A stretch of 64,000 bases of DNA, from NCBI RefSeq assembly GCF_030068605.1, contig NZ_JASJOU010000012.1:124001-188000 (forward strand), read 5' to 3'. The notes beneath the pieces are model-generated. The model was not told the DNA's origin and made no database searches. It saw only the letters and a program-made list of their open reading frames with translations. Source of the stretch: Xanthocytophaga agilis (GTDB taxonomy: Bacteria; Bacteroidota; Bacteroidia; Cytophagales; 172606-1). Positions 36,141 to 45,000 of this stretch are shown here, piece by piece (positions within the stretch are counted from its first letter, which is position 1; the number at the start of each line of letters is the position of its first letter). Position numbers and translations under genes: made by a program.

Positions 36141-36439
36141 TATTCTCTGCTATCGAAATAAGTATTCTTAAAAATACATTTAATTACAAGCCAATAGCTG
36201 TGCAAAACATGACATTACCTTACATTTTACAGAGAAGTTGTGAGTTAAGTGCTTAATCAAAAATAGAATATTTACAAACTAGAAACAAATAGACAATCTA
36301 TTGAGAATGAAAGTGATAAAAATATAGTTGCTTTTTTGAATAGTACTTCCGTTTTACCTGTTTAGAGTATATTTTCTTTTCTTATTAATTTTGATATCAT
36401 AAATAGAATCTAACCTACACCTACATTTTTTTTGTAAAT

Positions 36440-36946
36440 ATGAAAGCAACAGATTTTCCCAATATAATTATAAGAAAGGGTACACCTGAAGATATTCCAT
36501 CCATGTTGAAGCTAGTCAAAGAATTAGCTGAATTCGAAAAGGCCCCACATGAAGTAGAAAATACAAAAGAGAAAATGCTGGAAGATGGTTTTGGACCACA
36601 ACCAATATATGGATTGATTGTGGCAGAGCTAGAGAAGGAAATAGTGGGTATTTCTGTATATTATTTCAGATATTCTACATGGAAAGGAAAGCGATTATAT
36701 CTGGAAGATATTATTGTGACAGAGCCACATCGGGGAAAAAAAATAGGACGTATGTTATTTAATGCGACCATGCAGGTTTCAATGGATACACACTGTAATG
36801 GAATGTTATGGCAGGTATTAGACTGGAATACTCCTGCCATTGAATTTTACAAGAAGTACAATGCACATTTTGATGGAGAATGGATTAACTGTAGTCTTAG
36901 CAAGTGGCAAATTCAAGAACAGCTTTCCTCTGCAAAGCATGAATAA
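36440..36946 (+). CDS. GNAT N-acetyltransferase, diamine acetyltransferase-like
   Basis: A 168-residue acetyltransferase. It has the GNAT core with the acetyl-CoA loop EPHRGKKIGRMLFNATM and the strand-4 segment RLYLEDIIVTEP. The overall pattern IIIRKGTPEDIPSMLKLVKELAEFEKAP and the end WQVLDWNTPAIEFYKKYNA match the SAT1/thialysine acetyltransferase branch that acetylates small polyamine-like substrates. The exact substrate is not readable. ATG start; it stands alone, with a 300-base AT-rich leader shared with the divergent kinase gene. Confidence 0.85.
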   Translation: MKATDFPNIIIRKGTPEDIPSMLKLVKELAEFEKAPHEVENTKEKMLEDGFGPQPIYGLIVAELEKEIVGISVYYFRYSTWKGKRLYLEDIIVTEPHRGKKIGRMLFNATMQVSMDTHCNGMLWQVLDWNTPAIEFYKKYNAHFDGEWINCSLSKWQIQEQLSSAKHE

Positions 36947-37128
36947 ACAAAGAGTATTGTCGTTAGACTATTCCAAGTTTGCCAAATAATAGATGTTTTT
37001 TTTAATTTTGTCGTTGTTAATAAAATATTTTTGCATTGATAGGTTGCTGTTAGTCAATAGAGTATTTGTACTTAAACAAAGAATAAGGTTTGGAAACAGA
37101 ATACTACCTGGTTTTATTTTGCGTTATT

Positions 37129-37161
37129 CTAAAATAGTTAGAATAAAATATGTTATTTTTG
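37129..37161 (+). promoter_or_regulatory. promoter of the Lrp-type regulator gene
   Basis: TTG at 37129-37131, 22-base spacer, then TATTTTTG at 37154-37161, matching the Bacteroidota consensus. A second TATTTTTG lies upstream at 37026-37033. The leader to the ATG at 37255 would be about 85 bases. Confidence 0.55.
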
Positions 37162-37254
37162 CATAAGTAAAGATTTGTTTATAAGCAAATTTTAATTTTA
37201 TAAAGAAAAAATTATATAACTAATTCCAGGTACCAAATTTTATTTTTTCACTCC

Positions 37255-37731
37255 ATGGCTTTCAAACTTGATCAGATAGACCGTAAAATACTTGAAATTT
37301 TACAGGCTAATGCCAAAATTACAAATGCACAACTTTCCAAAGAGATAGGCCTTTCTCCAGCGCCAACACTCGAAAGAGTTAAGAAACTCGAAACAGCCGG
37401 ACTAATACGAAGCTACCATGCCCAATTAGATACAGAGAAAATAGGCTTAGGCGTTACCACTTTTGTACAGGTAACTCTTGTTGGCCATAGAAAGTCATAT
37501 ATTGATGCTTTCGTACGTAAAATCAGTGATATTGACGAGATTATAGAATGTCACCATATTACAGGTAGCGGCGATTTTCTATTAAAAGTAATTACAAAGG
37601 ATATCCCTTCTTATCAAAAGCTGATGCTGGAGAAGGTCAACGAAATCGAAGAAGTAGATAGTACACAGTCAATGGTGATTCTGTCTACCTTTAAGAATAG
37701 CAAAGTGCTGCCTATTCCGCCTGATAAGTAA
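37255..37731 (+). CDS. Lrp/AsnC family transcriptional regulator
   Basis: A 158-residue regulator with an N-terminal winged helix (DQIDRKILEILQANAKITNAQLSKEIGLSPAPTLERVKKLE) written here only as its family pattern, and a C-terminal RAM ligand-binding domain (ECHHITGSGDFLLKVI, STFKNSKVLPIPP). Lrp family proteins respond to amino acids and often control their own gene. The long leader with two TATTTTTG boxes fits this. The NUDIX gene starts 60 bases later on the same strand and may be co-transcribed. Confidence 0.93.
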   Translation: MAFKLDQIDRKILEILQANAKITNAQLSKEIGLSPAPTLERVKKLETAGLIRSYHAQLDTEKIGLGVTTFVQVTLVGHRKSYIDAFVRKISDIDEIIECHHITGSGDFLLKVITKDIPSYQKLMLEKVNEIEEVDSTQSMVILSTFKNSKVLPIPPDK

Positions 37732-37790
37732 TAACCCTTATAGAGTTCCCTAGTCTGATAAAAAAATATTTTTTAATCAGATACTTATCT

Positions 37791-38375
37791 TTGTTTTCAA
37801 CTTCAAACATTTTACCTCTTTTGACTACACCAGATCCTCAACCATGGAAGGTACTGGCATCCGAGTATATTGCCAAAGAGCCTTGGTTTACTGTTCGTAA
37901 AGAAAAAGTAGAAATGCCGAATGGCAGTCAGATCGCATCGTATTATGTATCTGAGTTTCCGGATTGGGTCAATGTAATTGCCATTACAAAAGATCAAAAG
38001 ATAGTGCTTGTAAAACAATACAGGCATGGAATAGGTAAAGTAAGTTATGAGCTTTGTGCAGGTGTGTGTGATCCAACGGATCAGTCTCCGTTAGAAAGTG
38101 CTCAACGTGAGTTGATGGAAGAGACAGGATATGGAGGAGGTATCTGGCAGGAGTGGATGGTAATATGCCCTAATCCAAGTATACAAACAAATTTCACGCA
38201 TTGCTTTCTGGCAACAGATGTAGAATGGCTTCAGGACCCAACATTGGAGCATACGGAAGATATAACGGTGCATCTGCTTACTAAGCAGAACGTGAGAGAT
38301 CTGTTAAACAACAATGAAATTTTACAGGCACTGATGGCTGCTCCTCTCTGGAAATATCTGGCGTTATTTCCTTAA
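37791..38375 (+). CDS. NUDIX hydrolase (ADP-ribose pyrophosphatase-like)
   Basis: About 194 residues. The NUDIX box reads GVCDPTDQSPLESAQRELMEETG with the REx2EE core intact; two less critical positions of the box differ (Gly to Val and Glu to Gln). The preceding strand VKQYRHGIGKVSYEL and the general layout resemble ADP-ribose/nucleoside-diphosphate-sugar hydrolases. No ATG opens the frame: TTG at 37791 is the first candidate and TTG at 37821 the second. A TATCTTTG promoter-like box at 37786-37793 overlaps the first, favouring the later start. Confidence 0.82.
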   Translation: MFSTSNILPLLTTPDPQPWKVLASEYIAKEPWFTVRKEKVEMPNGSQIASYYVSEFPDWVNVIAITKDQKIVLVKQYRHGIGKVSYELCAGVCDPTDQSPLESAQRELMEETGYGGGIWQEWMVICPNPSIQTNFTHCFLATDVEWLQDPTLEHTEDITVHLLTKQNVRDLLNNNEILQALMAAPLWKYLALFP

Positions 38376-38380
38376 AGTGT

Positions 38381-38424
38381 AAAAGAAAATAGGCAATACT
38401 TGGTAGTATCGCCTATTTTCTTTT
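38381..38424. terminator. bidirectional terminator between NUDIX and TPR genes
   Basis: Nineteen-base arms (38381-38399 with 38406-38424, one mismatch) AAAAGAAAATAGGC... with a 6-base loop. It overlaps the last codons of the converging TPR gene. Confidence 0.85.
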
Positions 38425-39624
38425 CTGTCTACGTTCTTCTTTTCTCAGCTCTTTTTCTTGTTTCTGTATATCTTTCAGATATCTCTCTGCTTCTTTACGC
38501 TGATCTGATTTCTTTTCTGCTCTTTTAACAACTACCTCCAGGTATTTCTTTGCTTCAGGCAAATTCTCCTCTTTATAATAGATCTTGCCAAGTGTAATCA
38601 ATGCACTATGATAGTAGGCGCTTTCATAAGCCTTTGATAATTCAGAATATGCAATAGCCTTTTTAAACAGTGATTTTGCTACTTCTGTATTTTTGTGCAA
38701 CTGGTATTCGATATATCCCAAATAATAGCTTGCATACCTTCCGCTTACTGCTTCGTAACCTGGCATATTCTGATCAATCTTTTCCAATATACTTCTCGAT
38801 TCTTTTTCTACTTCTGGTATACGTCCCTGTGCATAGGCACTACGTGCATAATAGCGGTGGAAATAGGCGTTATCAGGAAACGTCTCATGTAGGTATTTCG
38901 AAAGCTCATAGGCTTTTTGTAGCTGATTTTCCACACTATAAATCCTCATCAGATGATATTGGGCTTCCGTTCGGGTATAAAAAGCGTTGTTGGAAACTTC
39001 TTTCAATTGCTTGATTCCTTCCTCTTTATTTCCTTTTGGAAATAGCCAAAGGATAGTTTTCAGAGCTGGAAAGTTTTCAGGGATCCAGTCTCTATAGTAG
39101 TTATAAAGTCCATCGCCAAACAAGAATTCCGGGCTAAGGTCTCCTTTGGAACGAGACTTCTCAAGGTATTTTAATGCATTTCTGGACGCCCAAGCCGCTT
39201 TTCCCCAATCTTTCCGGTCAGAATATAATCTACCTTTAAATGCATAGGCCGCAGCAAGGAAGAAGGATGCTTCTGTATTTTCCTCATTTTCTTCATAGAG
39301 CTTATCGGCCTTGGTAATAGAGGTATCCATATAAGCCAAAAATGTTTGGTCGTATTCTTCATTGTCTTCGTTAGGCATGATTTTCCACCAAGTGCTTAAA
39401 CCCATGAGGAAATAGGGAAGTGGATGGTCAGGATATTTAAACTTGAACCAGCGGAATTCAGACTCAGCTTCGGCAAATTTGAAATTATACATATTGTTTA
39501 CTGCATGAGTCGAAACAACCTGCATATCCATGTTTTCCAACAAGATTGGTGGACCTACATTTTTCTGGGCAAGTACTATGCAGGAATAGACCAAGGCAAT
39601 AAGGGTAACAGTAAGCTTTTTCAT
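38413..39624 (-). CDS. exported tetratricopeptide-repeat protein
   Basis: A 403-residue protein with a signal peptide (KKLTVTLIALVYSCIVLAQ). The mature part consists of helical TPR units, for example NAYFHRYYARSAYAQGRIPEV, YASYYLGYIEYQLHKNTEVAKSLFKKAIAY-like pairs and ALITLGKIYYKEENLPEAKKYL. It ends in a highly basic tail (EERRQKRK). Periplasmic TPR scaffolds are common in Bacteroidota envelope assembly, but no partner is evident here. ATG start; single-gene unit. Confidence 0.82.
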   Translation of the reverse strand: MKKLTVTLIALVYSCIVLAQKNVGPPILLENMDMQVVSTHAVNNMYNFKFAEAESEFRWFKFKYPDHPLPYFLMGLSTWWKIMPNEDNEEYDQTFLAYMDTSITKADKLYEENEENTEASFFLAAAYAFKGRLYSDRKDWGKAAWASRNALKYLEKSRSKGDLSPEFLFGDGLYNYYRDWIPENFPALKTILWLFPKGNKEEGIKQLKEVSNNAFYTRTEAQYHLMRIYSVENQLQKAYELSKYLHETFPDNAYFHRYYARSAYAQGRIPEVEKESRSILEKIDQNMPGYEAVSGRYASYYLGYIEYQLHKNTEVAKSLFKKAIAYSELSKAYESAYYHSALITLGKIYYKEENLPEAKKYLEVVVKRAEKKSDQRKEAERYLKDIQKQEKELRKEERRQKRK

Positions 39625-39822
39625 TGTCTGATTTTTCTAGATCTCTCGCAATAATCGTACTACAATTATACATATAAAAAATTGTAAAAGCTTTATGTAA
39701 TATTTCGCCGTTATTTTGTGTGTTTCAATTAGTTGTAAAAAAAATAAAGATTTATGTTTACTTTTAATCTATTTCATATACTAATATATGATACTGAAAA
39801 TCTGATAGTTATAAAATTTAAC

Positions 39823-39852
39823 TTGTTTTGTTTTTAGTTTTAACTACCTTTG
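39823..39852 (+). promoter_or_regulatory. consensus Bacteroidota promoter upstream of the pyrophosphatase-like gene
   Basis: TTG at 39823-39825, exactly 19 bases of spacer, TACCTTTG at 39845-39852. This is the clearest TTG-N19-TAnnTTTG match in the window. The leader to the ATG at 39925 would be about 65 bases. Confidence 0.7.
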
Positions 39853-39924
39853 CAACCGAAAACTTGCCTTTGTCAATTATGTAATAATTGAAGGCGATTT
39901 GTTCAAATAGTTTTTTTCTACTTT

Positions 39925-41154
39925 ATGCGTAACAACCTAAGTAATGAAATCGCTGTATTGCTCAACGTCATTTTTGGTCGTTCTGGTTCGTTGGCAACGT
40001 TGCGTACTCCGTTTTCTGTAGCTGTAACGCAGAAACCTTTCCGCCCCAATTTTAAGATGTGGGCGGCTCGTTCGTACAAACCACTTACGGTATTTGTATT
40101 GTCCGCGTTGGTACTGCTTCTTTGTTATGTTAAAGCTGGTTTTGAGATTTTGAGTGTGGCTCAAACCGCTATCATGGCAGGAGCAGGTTGTATTATTTTA
40201 AGTATACTGCTGAGTCCGGAATGGACCAGAAAGGCAGTTATTAAATTTGCCAAAAGTGCCCTTTCTTTATCCTTGCAGTTATCTCCCAGCAAGGCATTTT
40301 CACATGTAGGCAGTCTGATTATTAGTATGAATGGTTTGATGTTGGTATATGCCAACCATCATAGCCAGTTTGCATGGACAGTTTATCCTACATTGTCTTT
40401 ACTTGGTGGATTTGCATTAGGTAGTTCTGCTATTATGCTATTGATAAATGCATTGGATCGGGAAGATATACATAAGCCAGCAATGGTGCGTTCCGAGGTA
40501 TTGAAGAAAGCACACCATCTGGGAGTAATGCCTGAAAGAATGGACGTTCTTGGCGGTGCTGTAGTAGCAGGAATACTTCTGGGTACAACTCTTGTCGAAA
40601 TAAATACATCCAATATGGATGATTTAAGCCTTACAGCAGGTGTTGTTTGGCTACCAGTAGTATTGGCATGGTGTGGCATATGTACATCTGTTGTGATGGG
40701 TTATGTGCTAAAACATGCAGATCTTCCTGCTGCTATTAAACGTATACTGAATGTTTTGGTAATGATGGTAGTAGCATATACATCTGTTGTAACCATGATG
40801 CCTGCCTATTGGGTGGTAGAAGGAAAAGAAATTCTATCATCTGAAATCTTTCTTGCTGCTGGTATAGGTACTATTGGTAGTTTTCTTTTATGGGAAGCTA
40901 ACTATGCCTATCAGTGGTTACGTACCCATTATTATGATTGGGTAATAAACAAGCTGCAAAAAGAATTCTGGTATTTACGTCCGCTACGTCATCTGTTTCG
41001 TATTATTTGTCTTACTATTCCAGTTATACTAATTGGATGGTTTATGAAACAGGCATTCGACCATGTTGGCTTATATGGAATTATAATTGCAACAATTGCA
41101 TTGTTGTCTAATCTAAATGTGCAGTTGCCATTCAAAAGAACGATCACAATTTGA
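39925..41154 (+). CDS. truncated membrane-pyrophosphatase-like protein lacking catalytic motifs
   Basis: A 409-residue protein with about ten membrane helices. Several stretches follow the order of ion-pumping pyrophosphatase (HppA): GGFALGSSAIMLLINAL resembles GFSLGASSIALFARV; GVVWLPVVLAWCGICTSVVMGYVL resembles the FPL-x-A-x-GI-x-ASI helix; and VGLYGIIIATIALLS resembles GLYGIAxAAxGMLS. The protein ends right after that segment, before the position of the DAYGPISDNAGG motif, and the first two acidic motifs are missing. It would therefore be catalytically dead and about 60 percent of normal length. It has its own strong promoter and terminator and an intact frame, which suggests a working protein rather than decay. 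Homology is inferred by eye. Confidence 0.6.
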   Translation: MRNNLSNEIAVLLNVIFGRSGSLATLRTPFSVAVTQKPFRPNFKMWAARSYKPLTVFVLSALVLLLCYVKAGFEILSVAQTAIMAGAGCIILSILLSPEWTRKAVIKFAKSALSLSLQLSPSKAFSHVGSLIISMNGLMLVYANHHSQFAWTVYPTLSLLGGFALGSSAIMLLINALDREDIHKPAMVRSEVLKKAHHLGVMPERMDVLGGAVVAGILLGTTLVEINTSNMDDLSLTAGVVWLPVVLAWCGICTSVVMGYVLKHADLPAAIKRILNVLVMMVVAYTSVVTMMPAYWVVEGKEILSSEIFLAAGIGTIGSFLLWEANYAYQWLRTHYYDWVINKLQKEFWYLRPLRHLFRIICLTIPVILIGWFMKQAFDHVGLYGIIIATIALLSNLNVQLPFKRTITI

Positions 41155-41175
41155 TTTCAATTCACACTCATTTTA

Positions 41176-41209
41176 TAAATAGCGGGCAAAATTATTTGTC
41201 CGCTATTTA
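41176..41209 (+). terminator. terminator of the pyrophosphatase-like gene, overlapping the hpt promoter
   Basis: Fifteen-base arms (41176-41190 with 41195-41209, one G-T pair) TAAATAGCGGGCAAA with loop ATTA, followed by TATTTTTG. Confidence 0.85.
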
Positions 41210-41217
41210 TATTTTTG
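41210..41217 (+). promoter_or_regulatory. candidate -7 box of hpt inside the terminator tail
   Basis: TATTTTTG matches TAnnTTTG and directly follows the terminator stem. The hpt ATG is 25 bases downstream. Confidence 0.45.
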
Positions 41218-41242
41218 CACCTTCATTCAATCCTCCTATTTT

Positions 41243-41782
41243 ATGGTGCAGATCAAAGACAAGCAATTTGACATCTATATTCCTGAAAGTCGCATTCTGG
41301 AACGAGTTTCGGAATTGTCAAATCAATTGAACCAGGAATATGCTACCAAAGAACCAGTTTTTATTTCAGTACTGAATGGTTCTTTTATGTTTGCTGCAGA
41401 TCTGATGAAAAGAATTTCTATTGCCTGTCATATCTCATTTATGCGGGTTAGTTCGTATGAATCTACTCAAAGTACAGGAAAGATTACCGAAATCATTGGC
41501 CTTCAAGAGAGTATTAAAGGTCGTCATGTAGTTATTGTAGAAGACATTGTTGATACAGCATTAACTATGTCACAGTTACTGGTTCAACTAAAACAGCACG
41601 AACCTGCATCATTAGAAGTCGCTACACTCTTATGCAAACGTGAAGCCATGCAGAAAGATATAAAGTTAAAGTATGTTGGCTTTGACATTCCCAATGCATT
41701 TGTGGTAGGTTATGGCCTGGATTATGATGGCTTGGGCAGAAATCTGCCAGATTTATATGTAGTAAAAGAGGAAGACTTCTAA
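41243..41782 (+). CDS. hpt: hypoxanthine phosphoribosyltransferase
   Basis: Purine salvage enzyme that joins hypoxanthine or guanine to PRPP. The 179-residue protein has the flexible-loop region MRVSSYESTQSTGKI, the PRPP-binding motif VVIVEDIVDTALTM and the base-binding end VGFDIPNAFVVGYGLDYDGLGRNLPDLYVV. The usual DTG-L-T of the PRPP loop reads DTALT, with Gly replaced by Ala; this is a small variation. ATG start at 41243; a terminator follows. Confidence 0.95.
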   Translation: MVQIKDKQFDIYIPESRILERVSELSNQLNQEYATKEPVFISVLNGSFMFAADLMKRISIACHISFMRVSSYESTQSTGKITEIIGLQESIKGRHVVIVEDIVDTALTMSQLLVQLKQHEPASLEVATLLCKREAMQKDIKLKYVGFDIPNAFVVGYGLDYDGLGRNLPDLYVVKEEDF

Positions 41783-41788
41783 TCTCTC

Positions 41789-41817
41789 AGCTGTTCTATC
41801 AGATAAATAGAACAGCT
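41789..41817 (+). terminator. intrinsic terminator after hpt
   Basis: Eleven-base arms AGCTGTTCTAT/ATAGAACAGCT with a 7-base loop and TTTAGTTT tail, 7 bases after the hpt stop. Confidence 0.85.
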
Positions 41818-41910
41818 TTAGTTTAAGGTCTATAAAGGACTACTTTACAGATAGCTTCTGACTGCTAACCAGCTTCTGATTTATCTATTCTAAAATCACT
41901 GTTTTTCATG

Positions 41911-41918
41911 TATCTTTG
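41911..41918 (+). promoter_or_regulatory. candidate -7 box of smc
   Basis: TATCTTTG matches TAnnTTTG, about 110 bases before the smc ATG. No clear -33 TTG is present. Confidence 0.4.
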
Positions 41919-42028
41919 AATAAATTTAAAGAGGTAGAACCAGGGTTCTCAAGACTCTTCTCATTAGGAAATAACTCAGCGCAGTAAATTCAAAATCAAG
42001 AGAAACCAGTAAACAGCGATTAACCTAA

Positions 42029-45000
42029 ATGCAGTTACATCAGTTAGAGATCAAAGGATTCAAAAGTTTTGCAGATAAGGTTCTCATCAATTTTGATAAT
42101 GGTATTACAGGCATTGTTGGACCAAATGGATGTGGAAAGTCAAATGTAGTCGATGCTATTCGCTGGGTGTTAGGTGAACAAAAGACGAAGAATCTCCGAT
42201 CTGAAAAGATGGAGAATGTTATCTTTAATGGGACAAAGCGCCGAAAACCTCTGCAAATGGCAGAAGTATCCCTGACTTTTAATAACACCAAAAACATTCT
42301 GCCCACTGAATACTCTCAAGTCACAATCAGCCGTCGTTATTATCGTGTAGGGGAAAGTGAATATTTGCTCAATGGGGTTCCCTGTCGCTTGAAAGATATC
42401 AATAACCTGTTTATGGATACAGGTATTGGTCCTGACAGCTATGCGATCATTGAGTTGAAGATGGTGGATGAAATTCTCAATGATAAAGATAACTCACGAC
42501 GTGGATTGTTTGAAGAGGCAGCCGGTATCTCAAAGTTTAAAGTTCGTAAAAAAGAGACACTGAAAAAACTGGAAGATACAGATGGTGATCTGGAACGGGT
42601 AGAAGACCTACTTCATGAAATTACCAAAAATATGAAGTCTCTGGAGCGCCAGGCCCGCCAGGCTGAAGAATATTTCCAGATCAAAAATAAATACAAGAGT
42701 TATAGTGTAGCATTGGCTCATCAGTCTGTAAGTCGTTTTCAGGAAACACTGGATAAGTTAAAAGGGCAGTTGGATGCTGAAAGTGAAAAGCGTATACGGG
42801 TGCAGGCAGAAACAGCTCAAAAGGATGCTGGTATTGAAAAGCTGAAAGCTGATTTGTTAAACAAGGAGAAACTACTGGCATCACGTCAAAAAGCCTTGAA
42901 TGAACATGTAAACCTGATCCGGCAACATGAAAGTGAAAAGAAAATTAAGAATGAACGCTTAAAGTTCCTGACAGACAAAGCACATTCGTTACGAAATCAG
43001 ATTACAGAAGGACAACGCCAAAAGACAGAGGCCGAAGAGAAGATTACAAGACTGGAAGCAGAAAAACAAGGAATTGAAAGACAGGCCAATGAACTTATTG
43101 CTCAAGTGGCAGAACTAAAAAGTGAATACGAAGCACAAAAGGTAGCTACTGCTGAACTACAGCAACAGCTTACCAGCAAAAATGCTGCATTCCGCCAACG
43201 GCAGGATGAATTGTTTTCGTTGACAAAATCACTTGATATCAAGCAGGTTCAGATCTCAACCATTAAACAGGAGTTGGAGAAAACAACTTCTGACAATGCT
43301 GCGCAAACGGCTGATCTGGAAGCTATGGCAACCACATTAGGTGAAGCAAATATGCAACTCCGCCAGAAGATGGACGAATTGCAGCAGACTCAGCAGGAGA
43401 TTGAAAGTATACAGGATCAACTGGACTCGCTGGAAACTGAGAATGAGTCTATTCGCCAGGAACAGATCACTGCACAACGGCAGCTGGATGCAAAGCAGAA
43501 TGAATATAATCTGACCAAGTCAATGGTGGATAGCCTGGAAGGTTTTCCTGAGGCTGTACAGTTTTTAAGTAAAAATCCGAAATGGGATAAAAAAACGCCA
43601 TTGGTATCGGATATCATTGCCTGTCCGGATCAGTATCGTGTGGCTCTGGAAAATTACCTGGAAGTGGTTCTGAACTACTATGTGGTGGAAACATCGGAAA
43701 CTGCTTTCTCTGCCATTGCCTTATTAAGCGAAGCTGGCAAAGGTAAGGCTAACTTCTTTATTCTGGAAAAACTTCAGAATGCAACCTATCAGAAGCCGGA
43801 TGCTATAGGGCTTCCTGATGGAGCTGTTTCTGTGCTGGATATTGTAGAGTATGATAGTCGTTATCAAAAACTGGCTGAACATCTGCTGGGAAATGTATTT
43901 ATTGTTCCAGACCTTGCCATTATATCTAATAGTACTGGTAATCTTATCTTTCTTACAGAAAGTGGAAAGGTGATTAATCGTTCAGTAAGTATATCAGGTG
44001 GATCAGTAGGATTATTTGAAGGAAAACGGATCGGACGTGCTAAAAACCTGGAAAAGCTTCAGGATGAAATAGAGAAACTTCGATATACTATCGATAAAAT
44101 AATAACCCGCCAATCAGACCAAAAAATTGCCAGAGAAGAGTTGCTGGTACGCAAAAATAGTATCCAACGCAAGGTGCAATCACTTCAGTCAGAGATTAAT
44201 GATCTTAACCGTCAGCAGATTACCTTAAAAGCTCGTCAGGAACAACTGACACTTATGTTACAGAACCAGTCTTTGCGACGGGAAGATTTTCTGAATCAGC
44301 TGGAAACATTAACGGAAGAACTAGCTATATCTCGTCCTCAAACGGAAGCGAAACAAGCTGAACTCCGTGAAGTGGAACGGCAGATTATGGATCTGAACGA
44401 GGAACTGACATCACAGAATGAACAAACTTCTGTAAAGTCCAATGCCTATAATACTGAAAATATCCGACTGATTCAGCAGCAAAACCGGCTGAATAGCATG
44501 GAACAGGAAATTCGTTTCTCTGAGGATACACTAAGAAATAGCCAGTTTCGCCTTCAGAATAATCAGAATGAACTGGAACGTACAGAAACAGATATTTCGA
44601 CGCTAACTGAGGCAGAGGAAGTAGGGGATGAGGAACTGGTTGAGATGTACAAAGAGAAAGAGGCGATTGAAGCAGGGCTAAATGAAGCAGAAAGAGATTA
44701 TTATGCCTCAAGAGGGGAAATTGATAAAACAGAAAAAGAAGTTCGTGATCTGACAAGACAACGTGAACTGGCAGATAGCCTAACTATGGAGTTGCAAGGG
44801 AAACGAAATGAAACGCAACTACAGATTACAGCTATTAAAGATCGTTTGTCTGTTGAGTTCAATGTTAATCTGGATGCACCTGAAGAACCTTTAGAGGAAG
44901 TAGTAGAGCAGGAAGCAAAAGAACCACAAATAGATGAGAATGGAAATCCGGTTGTTTCAGAAGAACCTAAACCTGCGGCTTCTAAAAGCAAGATTGGTAA

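Noticed and set aside
39925-41154. Frameshifted remainder of a full-length pyrophosphatase downstream of the truncated gene
   Set aside because: The space to hpt (88 bases) holds a terminator and promoter only; no remnants of the missing C-terminal motifs were found.
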